This document shows positions 17,001 to 23,922 of a stretch of 38,110 nucleotides of DNA, piece after piece. The stretch spans positions 1 to 38,110 of the IMG/VR virus record IMGVR_UViG_3300033571_005621; one strand, 5' to 3'. The stretch's first letter is position 1. Every line of letters begins with the position of its first letter. This DNA comes from a virus. The notes below the pieces were generated by a model that did no database searches, was not told where the DNA came from, and was given only the letters and a program-made list of their open reading frames with translations. Position numbers and translations under genes: made by a program.

Positions 17001-18399
17001 AATTGAAAATAACAAAGACAATCCGCAAAGCGCCTCAGGCTCAATGAACTATTATACGGTAAAGCCAAACGGTCCAGAGTTTAGTGGACTCATTGACGGC
17101 GGTTCTGGTGGTCTGGGTATTTTGATTAATCAGAATAATAATAATGGATATTTCTTAGAGGTTATTGGACTATCTCAGTCAAATCTTGAGGACTATGTAG
17201 AAACCGATAAAGTTGCAAATATTATTTTTTACAAAATAGAAAAAGAGAAGACCTCAAATAAGGCAATTCCCATTAAGCTTTGGAGTGGTCTTGCCCCGAT
17301 AAGCGTTGACTCTGGAACTTTTGATTCACAACAGCAGGTGGTAGCGGAAGACTTTTCCCCAGTGATAGACCTGGCAGTAGAATATGAGCAGCTATCTGGA
17401 TCTAGGAAAAGATTCTATCTTTACATGAATAATACGCAGATTGCTACTGTTGTTGATGACAAGGCCTTGCCAGCCTACAATAACATGGCTGTGTTTGTGC
17501 GTGGTAATTCCCACTGTCTATTTGAAAATCTGTACGCATTAGCAAACAACTATTCTCTGGGTTCTGGAGTCCAGACCGATACAATCGCAAACTCCGTACT
17601 TGTTGATGAGAATATTTCTGCAAATGATGCGCTTAGAAAGTATGCAATCTCTGCTATTGTTCAGTCTTCTTATCTGTCTGGAATTAGTTCGGGCTCTGCA
17701 CCAAGATACAACATTTTCTTTGAAGAGTTCGGTGCAATTATGAGAGAGGCAGCATATTTCAATATTAGATATGACAAGGCCTATCCAGCGCTTTATTCAA
17801 AAATATCTCCAACAATAAATAAGAACAAGGCCTATACCGTATCTGGATATTTCCCAGGATCGTATGGGGCAGAGTTCTTGGTGTTTAATACTGCAGATTC
17901 TTTTATTCGTTTAGACGAGGGCAGCGGAAACTATCTAAGAATACAGGGAATAACTTTTACTCAAAGCTCTGAATCATCTTTGACGGTCGATCAATTTTTT
18001 GCAAAGAATAGCGACCTGTCTTTGGCGGACTATCAAGAAGACACTGATGTCTCTTCTATCTATAGAGTCAAAAATGCTTACAAAGATATTAAGTTAAACA
18101 GAATGACATATGGCAAAAAAGACTTCTCAATATCTTCTCCATACATTCAAACGCAGGATGCGGCTAACGGCCTAATGGGCTGGCTTACTTCTAAGATAAT
18201 GAAACCAAGAAGATCTCTGGGTGTTAGAATATTTAATAATCCAACTATTCAGCTAGGTGACGTTGTCGTTGTCGATCACGTTGATGCAAATGGAGATAGG
18301 AATGTGTCCACAACAGCTAAAAGATTTGTAGTATACTACATAGAATATACAAGAGGTCTTGATGGCCCTTCAATGACAGTTTATTTGAGCGAGGTATAA
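14068..18399 (+). CDS. Large tail hub / tip protein with lectin-like insert
   Basis: A 1443-residue protein starting at ATG 14068, one base after the preceding stop. The first 450 residues look like tip/receptor domains (beta-rich, WNMNVSDNISTIGNYRYRPL). The middle (about 460-620) carries the hub-type part: IQIKIYDAIF, VQLSLRDLFFYFE and VAEVLEALAVATQSAMFFDE. Residues about 960-1165 resemble a concanavalin-like lectin sandwich (SGGLGILINQNNNNGYFLEV and later KRFYLYMNNTQIATVVDDKA). The end (LGVRIFNNPTIQLGDVVVVD, VYYIEYTRG, MTVYLSEV) matches the C-terminal pattern of gp27/Tal-like baseplate hubs. It is probably the central tip protein that also recognises cell-surface glycans. The domain calls are by pattern and are not confirmed. 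Confidence 0.6.
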   Translation: MFQSQRLKQILETSSSIKSQGIVVAEWNMNVSDNISTIGNYRYRPLLPITEKYSQVPMNYDPDDFGSFYKGATDADAVVDGGINDETDQPMLFTSKKDKERLLYSLEDCLGRFRPRSGINKLRFEQGTSFLHHSNQDVFKRPRYYMADRSDKFKYWTSYRTESGVERGIANSLSSGQFFIDDASPFVVYKQAVPANRIVVKMQTHVGNIDLGPFVGESGAFSDPFFGDENRAVPKNWKIQYLNRNTWMDAVSFNGNEKRKNGENVIGPDGYVELEYGLITPDEYSQGFRMIGQISSTVALPNSAIPNTAYLLKTNNADSGTVYVFDKVSNDWISFPARYGWFLKDDSNESIGYNFAKDLTLSSDVLSENDQVNTEFMFVRGLRIVVETMNRQDASFDLIEMSPRLAVDLSDKVTGIDVKKSASDLGVSGLPVGQLLAGVGSVELFDDDLSFSPYNPKSVIADYVNQNIQIKIYDAIFSDSGEIFYVPIKTMYSEGFPEISNDNRKVQLSLRDLFFYFESLSAPELLIQNASLSYAVSLLLDSVGFSNYVYLRNETESEEIIPFFFIPPDLSVAEVLEALAVATQSAMFFDEYNNFIVMSKNYILPSEEERQTDMVLLGAIDSKREGAYSNKLRNPAKLSDIIEISSQENQVYNDGTINYTSRYIQRSYGSIEQASKLDKDKLWVYKPSLLWEVTAPEKLKSINEETGTQEAYGLAAIPLNSDLSSELPRVVNNQVINNIIDLGEAIYWLPRYSGYFYSGGEIIRYDAVEYSVSSFSNQLGQDLVGGNVWISSNREYQNYFSKLSFSGKMYPTGRVRIYSEPNTQIVNGETILSPGAVAKHGRGQFGTLPTSHSAGLNEYWTSNSSIRGCEMQSQYLFRDLAVPETEQGPAGISNEFATKASRTSLIKNFESLVFQNERGSYDLSQNVQASALVFNGPQFEADKTPINFISYIYKNLVQNQEVQTPFKYFGTRMRIVGKIENNKDNPQSASGSMNYYTVKPNGPEFSGLIDGGSGGLGILINQNNNNGYFLEVIGLSQSNLEDYVETDKVANIIFYKIEKEKTSNKAIPIKLWSGLAPISVDSGTFDSQQQVVAEDFSPVIDLAVEYEQLSGSRKRFYLYMNNTQIATVVDDKALPAYNNMAVFVRGNSHCLFENLYALANNYSLGSGVQTDTIANSVLVDENISANDALRKYAISAIVQSSYLSGISSGSAPRYNIFFEEFGAIMREAAYFNIRYDKAYPALYSKISPTINKNKAYTVSGYFPGSYGAEFLVFNTADSFIRLDEGSGNYLRIQGITFTQSSESSLTVDQFFAKNSDLSLADYQEDTDVSSIYRVKNAYKDIKLNRMTYGKKDFSISSPYIQTQDAANGLMGWLTSKIMKPRRSLGVRIFNNPTIQLGDVVVVDHVDANGDRNVSTTAKRFVVYYIEYTRGLDGPSMTVYLSEV

Positions 18400-18400
18400 A

Positions 18401-18913
18401 ATGGTAAATGCAATCCCACCTATTGGCACTCAGCTTTCTGCACAATCTTCTGATAATGTAGGAAGAACCAGGGCAATAAAAATCGCAGATCCAGACATTG
18501 TCTTGATAGACCAAGACCAGCTCCCAGTTGAGCTTTTGGCAAAAATGATCTTTGAAGACATTGGTGGCCAACAACTCCTGGCCATATCTAGGCATGACAT
18601 TGTTAATGGTCAGCAGGTATCCTATAGACCAATATCAAACATTCCGCAGATAGCTATTGCGTATAATCCTGGAAATATCATTTCTATTCAAGACCCTAAC
18701 AAGGACATCTTTGGTAAATTCTTTATAGACTTGGCAAAAAGAATCCCATCTTTTAGGCAAGTGCTAAAAGGCGGTATCGTTTCCTTTGATCAAAATAAAG
18801 AAAATATAGAAATTCTTGTTCAAAATGCGGCAACTGGGGAAGAGGTAGAGGTGCAAGTTTTGTCTTCTGGAAGCGTCTTTAATGATACAATATATGAAGA
18901 GAGTGTGTCATGA
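18401..18913 (+). CDS. Tail-region protein of unknown function
   Basis: A 170-residue protein whose start follows the hub stop after 1 base. Seen: a beta-rich C-terminal half (FDQNKENIEILVQNAATGEE, then VEVQVLSSGSVFND) and an N-terminal part starting MVNAIPPIGTQLSAQSSDNV. It is tied to the next gene by an ATGA overlap. It is likely a small baseplate or fibre-attachment component, given its place between the hub and fibre-like genes. No family motif is seen. Confidence 0.45.
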   Translation: MVNAIPPIGTQLSAQSSDNVGRTRAIKIADPDIVLIDQDQLPVELLAKMIFEDIGGQQLLAISRHDIVNGQQVSYRPISNIPQIAIAYNPGNIISIQDPNKDIFGKFFIDLAKRIPSFRQVLKGGIVSFDQNKENIEILVQNAATGEEVEVQVLSSGSVFNDTIYEESVS

Positions 18914-20073
18914 TTACTAATATTGGTAAAAATCTATTGTCCAAATATCTTATTGGACAGGCTCCGTCATATGCATCCTACATAGCCCTAGGCTGCGGCA
19001 AAAAACCTCTTGGCGCAAACGATACGCTAGACGCATTGGATGCGGTCTCTAAAACAAAACTTGACTTTGAGATGTTCCGTATCCCAATTATTTCTCGTGG
19101 CTACATTAACGACAGCGGCAGCTCAAAAATTATTTTTACTGGAGAGCTTCCTACCACAGAAAGATACGAGATAACCGAAATTGGAATATTTTCTGCAAAG
19201 AATAATCCTATTGCTGGATCGCTAGATAGCAAGATGTTATACTCTTTTTCAAGGTCTGAAAATTGGCAATACCACACTGGCTCTAGCGTATCTCCAATTG
19301 TTGCAAAAATAGAACCGTTAGATTCAGAAGATGACCCAAATGTTATTCTTGCAACAGAAAAGGTTTTTCAGACAAACGCTAATAACCTAACGTTGCTTTC
19401 GGAAGATAGAGTCGCAAGATACGAGTCGACAAGATTCCTAAACAACTCAATTTTTATTCGTGGAGACGTTGGAAATCTTTCTAAAACTGGAAACGCCAGT
19501 ATCGTTATTGGCCCTGGCACTGAGCACATTCATCTTAATGGGGCTGCTCCAAACTTTAACAGAAGCTCTCCAAATGATGAGCTTACAATAGCATTTTCTA
19601 TTGCAAATAAAACTGGAGGAGTAGATGTATTAACTCCAGATAGAGTTTTGCTAATGGTTGAATTTGCCTCATCAGACATCATCGGTGGCCAAAGTTCAGG
19701 AAGACAGTTTGCAAGACTTGAGGTAGACGTTCAGAACGGACTAACAGGTGATGGCCAAGACTTTTCAACTAACAGATATGTTGTTGTAACTAAAAGACTA
19801 AAAGAGCTAGTCACAAGCCAAAACTTTGACTGGTCATCTGTACAGGTAGTAACAATAACGGCTTCTGTAATTCTTGACGATGAGCCATCAGAAGAATTTT
19901 ATGTTTGCCTGGACGGTATAAGGTTTGAAAACGTTACAAGCATTAGCCCAGTATACGGACTATCTGGCTATTCAGTTGTAAAGACAAAAGACGCATTGCC
20001 AATCGTAAAGTCTGCAAACACCTCCAATCTGGTAGAGTTTAGGTTCTCTGTAGATCTTGACTTGGAGGAATAG
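18910..20073 (+). CDS. Tail fibre / baseplate-like protein
   Basis: A 387-residue protein starting in the ATGA overlap. The N-terminal part has the phage fibre/baseplate pattern: MITNIGKNLLSKYLIGQAPS, YIALGCGKKPLG, then IIFTGELPTTERYEITEIGI with an FSA end, resembling proteins where a short beta unit with E-I-G-I/L-F follows. The middle and end are beta-rich and contain a GPGTEHIHLNG turn and a domain with FYVCLDGIRFENVTS that could be a carbohydrate-binding sandwich. The exact role is inferred from being downstream of the hub; receptor binding is possible. Confidence 0.5.
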   Translation: MITNIGKNLLSKYLIGQAPSYASYIALGCGKKPLGANDTLDALDAVSKTKLDFEMFRIPIISRGYINDSGSSKIIFTGELPTTERYEITEIGIFSAKNNPIAGSLDSKMLYSFSRSENWQYHTGSSVSPIVAKIEPLDSEDDPNVILATEKVFQTNANNLTLLSEDRVARYESTRFLNNSIFIRGDVGNLSKTGNASIVIGPGTEHIHLNGAAPNFNRSSPNDELTIAFSIANKTGGVDVLTPDRVLLMVEFASSDIIGGQSSGRQFARLEVDVQNGLTGDGQDFSTNRYVVVTKRLKELVTSQNFDWSSVQVVTITASVILDDEPSEEFYVCLDGIRFENVTSISPVYGLSGYSVVKTKDALPIVKSANTSNLVEFRFSVDLDLEE

Positions 20074-20076
20074 CGG

Positions 20077-20802
20077 ATGGCTGTTAATGAGAACTATCCA
20101 CTAAGTGCAGCCGTAATCCGTGAAGAGTCTGAAAAGCTTTTTTCTAGGATTAAAAAAGTAATTATTCCAAAAAGCATGCTTAAAGAAATAGATGGCGAAA
20201 CAAATAGCTACTTGGTAAGATACAGACTTATCTCAGAAGACAAAAACAGATCATCCCACTGGTCCCCAATTTTTTATGTAGAGTTTCCACAGTTTGTTAT
20301 TTCTAGAGGAAAGACCGAAGAGCTTGGAGACATTGTGGGCCTTTCTTGGGAAGACCCAACTAATAGACCGCAGTATGACATATTTGTTAAATATAACTTT
20401 GATGACGATTATAGATTCTTGGGAATATCAACCGAAAAGGCTTTTAGCGTATTTCGAGAAACAAATACGTCAAGTATTTCTAGCGTTTCCTTGAGCAATA
20501 ATGTTGCTCAGATTAGCACAAGAACTCCCCACAAGCTTATCTCTAGCGACTCAGTAACGATTGCAGGCTTGACTGGATCTGTCTCTTTTATTAACGGTAG
20601 CTACTCTAACGTAACTATTGTAAATGATTACACATTTTCTGTCCCCAAGGTTGGCTCAAACACGACTGCTCAAATACCACCTGGGGTTGCGGTTATGACC
20701 GCTCCATCTAGGTCGCTAACGGTAAAAATTCAGGTTTCTGCAACTATAAAAAAGATATATGATAATCTTGTTATATATGAAAGTGACGAAGTTTCGTTCT
20801 AG
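20077..20802 (+). CDS. Tail fibre-type protein with fibronectin-like and pH-L motifs
   Basis: A 241-residue protein with GGAGG about 10 bases before ATG 20077. The first 135 residues contain NSYLVRYRLISEDKNRSSHW and SWEDPTNRPQYDIFV, the alternation typical of fibronectin type III modules. Residues about 140-205 (NNVAQISTRTPHKLISSDSV, TIAGLTGSVSFINGSYSNVT) look like a recurrent phage structural module with a T-x-x-P-H-x-L core. This module occurs in tail fibre and baseplate proteins. The function here is probably structural or host contact. The gene ends 4 bases before the next promoter. Confidence 0.5.
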   Translation: MAVNENYPLSAAVIREESEKLFSRIKKVIIPKSMLKEIDGETNSYLVRYRLISEDKNRSSHWSPIFYVEFPQFVISRGKTEELGDIVGLSWEDPTNRPQYDIFVKYNFDDDYRFLGISTEKAFSVFRETNTSSISSVSLSNNVAQISTRTPHKLISSDSVTIAGLTGSVSFINGSYSNVTIVNDYTFSVPKVGSNTTAQIPPGVAVMTAPSRSLTVKIQVSATIKKIYDNLVIYESDEVSF

Positions 20803-20806
20803 TCTT

Positions 20807-20815
20807 TGGTATAAT
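20807..20815 (+). promoter_or_regulatory. Extended -10 promoter (TGGTATAAT)
   Basis: TGG-TATAAT starts 4 bases after the preceding stop. A 24-base leader with AAGGAGA (about 20826-20832) leads to ATG 20840. No -35 box is seen in the coding region upstream. Confidence 0.7.
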
Positions 20816-20839
20816 AGAAGAAAACAAGGAGAATAAAAT

Positions 20840-21286
20840 ATGGCAAGAATTCCAGTACCAGATCGTGGCCAGCCCATCGATGTCTCGTACATTAGCCAAA
20901 TAGTAACAGCCATTAATGAGCTGTCGTCAAAGGTGTCGTCTGCCACATTTAGATATGCATCCGTAGACACCCCAATAAGTAAAGAAGTTTTAGCAGTGTC
21001 AGACCTCAAGGTTGTGGCTGGAGAGAGGCAGGTTTATTCTGCGGTTACTTCCTTTACCCCAGATACCTCTGAGTCCTTTTCCTACTCTTTCGGATCTGAC
21101 GAATACAAGTATCCACCAATTGTAACCGTAACTCCAGTAATTTTTGACGGTACTGCCGTTAATCAGGAAGTGTCAGTTTTGATTACTAGCGTAACAAGGT
21201 CATCCGTATCTGGAGTCGTAAATTTTAACACATCTGGAAGCGTTGCCCTTAAGCTAAACATTATTGCTATTGGGGTTCCATCATAA
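20840..21286 (+). CDS. Small tail-associated protein, H-type lectin-like C-terminus
   Basis: A 148-residue protein with its own promoter and a good ribosome site, so it is likely made at a higher level than neighbours. The N-terminal part has short helices around VSYISQIVTAINELSSKV, and the C-terminal 80 residues are beta-rich: ESFSYSFGSDEYKYPPIVTV, a strand with TPVIFDGTAVNQEVSVL, and an ending KLNIIAIGVPS. This resembles small trimeric phage proteins and H-type lectin sheets that end fibres. The function is thus probably fibre tip or glycan binding, an inference. It closes the tail block. Confidence 0.45.
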   Translation: MARIPVPDRGQPIDVSYISQIVTAINELSSKVSSATFRYASVDTPISKEVLAVSDLKVVAGERQVYSAVTSFTPDTSESFSYSFGSDEYKYPPIVTVTPVIFDGTAVNQEVSVLITSVTRSSVSGVVNFNTSGSVALKLNIIAIGVPS

Positions 21287-21287
21287 G

Positions 21288-21830
21288 ATGGCAAATGGCC
21301 AAGGGTATCGCAGTCTAGAAGAATACAACTCTGCTCCAACAGTACCTGGCAGCAAAAAGGTGTGGTTTCTTAATGGGGACCTTGTAAGAGTTCATCATCT
21401 AAATAGATCAAATGGAATTATGTCTGTTTACAATATAGTAAAAGACAGGATAGAAAGTTGTTTAATTAGTGATTTTAAAAAAAATAGAGAAAGAGCCTAT
21501 ACTGTAGGAGAGACCGCAGACCTGGTTAATAGGCACAAAAAGTATATGCCCTCATTAATGAAGCGAGGCGTAATACCATTTCCAACTGGCTCTCAGAAGG
21601 GCGGAGCTCGTGGCTGGCAGGTCAGGAGCTATTATTCTGAGTCTCAGATTAGGGAAATAAGGGAAATCCTGGCCAGCTATCACCAGGGAAGGCCTAGAAA
21701 AGATAAATTAATTACAAATGATATTACTCCATCAAGCCAGGAGTTGACAAGGCGGATGGGCGATGGTATACTGACTTATACAAAAACAGAAGATGGAAGA
21801 TTCATCCCAGTATGGGGAGAGTCTATTTAG
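21288..21830 (+). CDS. MerR/AlpA-like DNA-binding protein
   Basis: A 180-residue protein. ATG 21288 is chosen because it lies one base after the upstream stop (TAA 21284-21286); in-frame starts further up would overlap the structural gene. Residues about 70-125 read AYTVGETADLVNRHKKYMPS LMKRGVIPF then RSYYSESQIREIREILASYH, a winged-helix MerR/AlpA-like pattern with a sequence-reading helix and an arginine/tyrosine wing. It lies at the junction between the tail genes and the replication genes. A regulatory role over neighbouring promoters is therefore likely but not shown. A 14-base palindrome lies right after it and could be a site. Confidence 0.6.
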   Translation: MANGQGYRSLEEYNSAPTVPGSKKVWFLNGDLVRVHHLNRSNGIMSVYNIVKDRIESCLISDFKKNRERAYTVGETADLVNRHKKYMPSLMKRGVIPFPTGSQKGGARGWQVRSYYSESQIREIREILASYHQGRPRKDKLITNDITPSSQELTRRMGDGILTYTKTEDGRFIPVWGESI

Positions 21831-21844
21831 TTCCTTGAAAGGAA
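21831..21844 (+). promoter_or_regulatory. Perfect 14-base inverted repeat overlapping the ribosome site of the next gene
   Basis: TTCCTT-GA-AAGGAA forms 6-base arms with a 2-base centre right after the regulator stop. The right arm is the Shine-Dalgarno-like AAGGAA of the gene at 21852. It could be a protein-binding operator or a structure that hides the ribosome site. Short repeats of this size can arise by chance. Confidence 0.35.
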
Positions 21845-21851
21845 TTCGGGT

Positions 21852-22061
21852 ATGGAAAACGAGTCAACTAGGGTTACGGTATCTCTTGGATACACCCTTA
21901 ATTTAGGCAACTTTCAGTCGCTAAGGATCGACCTTGGCATAGAAGACGCCAGGAGAGACAAAGAAAGCGTAAACGATGCTTTTGAAAGAGTCTACTCTTT
22001 CGTAGAGAATAAACTAGCAGAGAAAGTACGAGAGGCTTCCTCAGAGCTAGAGGGAAAGTAA
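21852..22061 (+). CDS. Small conserved-looking phage protein, unknown
   Basis: A 69-residue protein with TVSLGYTLNLGNFQSLRID followed by a helical acidic part (GIEDARRDKESVNDAF and FVENKLAEKVREASSELEG). A short strand pair followed by a long helix fits a small oligomer. It belongs to the replication operon by its placement: it precedes the helicase region and is spaced 21 bases from the regulator. No function is recognised. Similar short proteins with an LG-N-x-S-x-R motif are known to me from related phages, but the role is unclear. Confidence 0.6.
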   Translation: MENESTRVTVSLGYTLNLGNFQSLRIDLGIEDARRDKESVNDAFERVYSFVENKLAEKVREASSELEGK

Positions 22062-22370
22062 ATGGCTGATCGCAAAGACAGAATGGCTTTGCTGAGCAGG
22101 TACCAGAAACTTTATACCGAAAAGTACGGACAAAAGCAATCCATAAACATCAATGTTGAGCAATGGGCAGCAGATGCTCTGATAGAGTCCTATACTCTTT
22201 CATCTTGCTATGACTTACTCAAATACTATTTTGATGTTAGCCAGTCCCCGAATTGGAAGTATTTTGCAAACTATGCAGACAAGATTATAGAATCACAAGA
22301 GCAGTATTCACAAGACTTAAAGGAAAGAGCAGAGAGGCGAAAGCAGGCAAGGACATGGTTAAATGGCTAA
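22062..22370 (+). CDS. Short helical protein, possible helicase loader
   Basis: A 102-residue helical protein starting directly at the preceding stop (TAAATG). It has an aromatic and basic make-up (RYQKLYTEKYGQK, LIESYTLSSCYDLLKYYFD, WKYFANYADKIIE) and a charged C-terminus (KERAERRKQARTW). It overlaps the helicase start by 8 bases, and small helical proteins directly upstream of DnaB-type helicase genes in phages are often loaders or adaptors. There is no ATPase motif, so it is not a DnaC-type loader. The role is inferred from position only. Confidence 0.5.
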   Translation: MADRKDRMALLSRYQKLYTEKYGQKQSININVEQWAADALIESYTLSSCYDLLKYYFDVSQSPNWKYFANYADKIIESQEQYSQDLKERAERRKQARTWLNG

Positions 22371-23583
22371 TGTAGAAGACAAGGTTATATCAGCGGTATT
22401 AAAGGACAAGCAAATCCATGTCTTGCTTCAGGCAAACGCAGACTCTATTCTGCAAACCCACAACGACATCTGGCAGTTTATTAGAAACTATTTTGAGCAA
22501 AACTCTGTAGTTCCGCCAGTGGATATTGTGGTTGAAAAGTTTCGTGACTTTTCTCCAGTAGAGAGTGTCGGTGCAACAAAGCACCACCTTGAAGAGTTGC
22601 AGTCAGAATATTTAACGACTAGCCTAAAGAATATTTTGATGGGTGCTGCCAGCGATGTCCAGGGCGGCAAGGGTGTTGAGGTTCTTGAAAAACTAATTTC
22701 GAAGACATCAGAGCTCAAGAAGAACACGGCGGCTATTCGTGACATCGATGTCACAGATCTGGAGTCTGCTGTTGCTTATTACGAAAATGTAAAACGACAG
22801 CAAGCCCTTGGCATGGTGGGGATTAAGACTGGGCTTCCAGGATTTGACAACTACTTGCCAGCTGGAATTATGCCAGGTCAACTAGGAGTGTTCTTGGCAT
22901 ACCCAGGCATTGGTAAGTCTTGGATGGCACTTTATCTTGCAGTTCAGGCCTGGAAGCAGGGCAAGTCTCCGATGATTGTTAGCCTAGAAATGTCAGAAAC
23001 AGAAGTCAGAAACAGAACATTCACAATCATGGGTGAAGGCCTCTGGTCGCACAGAAAGCTAAGCTCTGGCGTAATTGAAATCGAAGATCTTAAAAGATGG
23101 CATAAGCAAAACCTTGAGGGCAAGCCAGAGTTTCACATCATATCAAATGATAGCGGTGGAGAAATTAATCCATCCGTCTTACGTGGAAAGATCGACCAGT
23201 ATAAGCCAGACTTCGTAATCGTAGACTATCTACAGCTTATGAGTCCAAACCAGAAGTCTGATAATGAAACAGTTAGAATGAAGAATCTTTCAAGAGAGCT
23301 AAAGTTAATGGCGATTGCTGAAGAGGTTCCCATTCTCGCAATTTCATCTGCAACACCAGATGACGTTACAAAGCTAGACACTGTACCAACTCTAGGGCAG
23401 ACCGCCTGGTCTCGTCAGATTGCCTATGATGCTGACTGGGTATTGGCGCTAGGTCGTGGGGCAAATAGCGACATTATAGAGTGCGTTTTTAGAAAAAACC
23501 GAAACGGATTCATGGGAGAGTTCTTAGTGCAGGCAGACTTTGATAAAGGATACTATAGATACAAGGATTATGAAGATAGCTAG
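22363..23583 (+). CDS. Replicative DnaB-like DNA helicase
   Basis: A 406-residue RecA-fold helicase that would unwind DNA ahead of the fork. Visible motifs: Walker A AYPGIGKS (179-186, K185), the SLEM motif with Glu at 209 (VSLEMSETEVRNR), Walker B VIVDYLQL (D288), and an arginine-rich end region with FVLVQADFDKGYYRYKD-like residues. At 406 residues it is shorter than bacterial DnaB (around 460), with a reduced N-terminal region (about 150 residues). The Gln-rich loop ILAISSATPDD precedes the final motifs. ATG 22363 overlaps the previous stop. A new promoter starts directly after its TAG. It would cooperate with the primase and polymerase in this operon. Confidence 0.88.
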   Translation: MANVEDKVISAVLKDKQIHVLLQANADSILQTHNDIWQFIRNYFEQNSVVPPVDIVVEKFRDFSPVESVGATKHHLEELQSEYLTTSLKNILMGAASDVQGGKGVEVLEKLISKTSELKKNTAAIRDIDVTDLESAVAYYENVKRQQALGMVGIKTGLPGFDNYLPAGIMPGQLGVFLAYPGIGKSWMALYLAVQAWKQGKSPMIVSLEMSETEVRNRTFTIMGEGLWSHRKLSSGVIEIEDLKRWHKQNLEGKPEFHIISNDSGGEINPSVLRGKIDQYKPDFVIVDYLQLMSPNQKSDNETVRMKNLSRELKLMAIAEEVPILAISSATPDDVTKLDTVPTLGQTAWSRQIAYDADWVLALGRGANSDIIECVFRKNRNGFMGEFLVQADFDKGYYRYKDYEDS

Positions 23584-23589
23584 TATAAT
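23584..23589 (+). promoter_or_regulatory. -10 box of a leaderless gene (TATAAT)
   Basis: TATAAT starts immediately after the helicase stop codon. Exactly 6 bases (GTATTT) separate it from ATG 23596, so the transcript should begin at or within 1 base of the start codon. The upstream TG is replaced by TA (TAGTATAAT), a weaker match than the other sites. No Shine-Dalgarno site precedes the gene. Confidence 0.6.
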
Positions 23590-23595
23590 GTATTT

Positions 23596-23922
23596 ATGGA
23601 AACTATGCACCACAAGCCAATCAAGAAGTTTGGCATTAATGGGCTAATTAATGATGACTCGTCTATCATTAGGCTTAGGTCTGAGTACAGGAGGCTGCTT
23701 GACTCTGAAATGAGGATTGCAGGGTATGTCCCAAGGCTTGACTTAAGTGAGGACTTTACGATAGAATTTAATCAGAAAAAAGAATACTTTGAATTTACAT
23801 TATCAATATATGCAGTTTACGTTGGAAAGAAAAAGAGCGAATGGATACTAGGAATAGACGAAACACGAGTGATATCTATGACGAAGAGCAAATCAGACGT
23901 GTTCTTACGGGAAGTGGCGTAG
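23596..23922 (+). CDS. Leaderless small protein of unknown function
   Basis: A 108-residue protein with a region SEYRRLLDSEMRIAGYVPRL and a beta part (FTIEFNQKKEYFEFTLSIYA, then a VYVGKKKSEWILGID strand). The pattern of a helix, then a G-Y-V-P turn and two strands, is seen in small phage proteins, but I recognise no function. The ATG lies 6 bases after TATAAT with no ribosome site, so expression is probably leaderless. The 3' end overlaps the primase reading frame by 82 bases. Its location inside the replication block suggests a link to replication or nucleotide metabolism, not more. Confidence 0.55.
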   Translation: METMHHKPIKKFGINGLINDDSSIIRLRSEYRRLLDSEMRIAGYVPRLDLSEDFTIEFNQKKEYFEFTLSIYAVYVGKKKSEWILGIDETRVISMTKSKSDVFLREVA

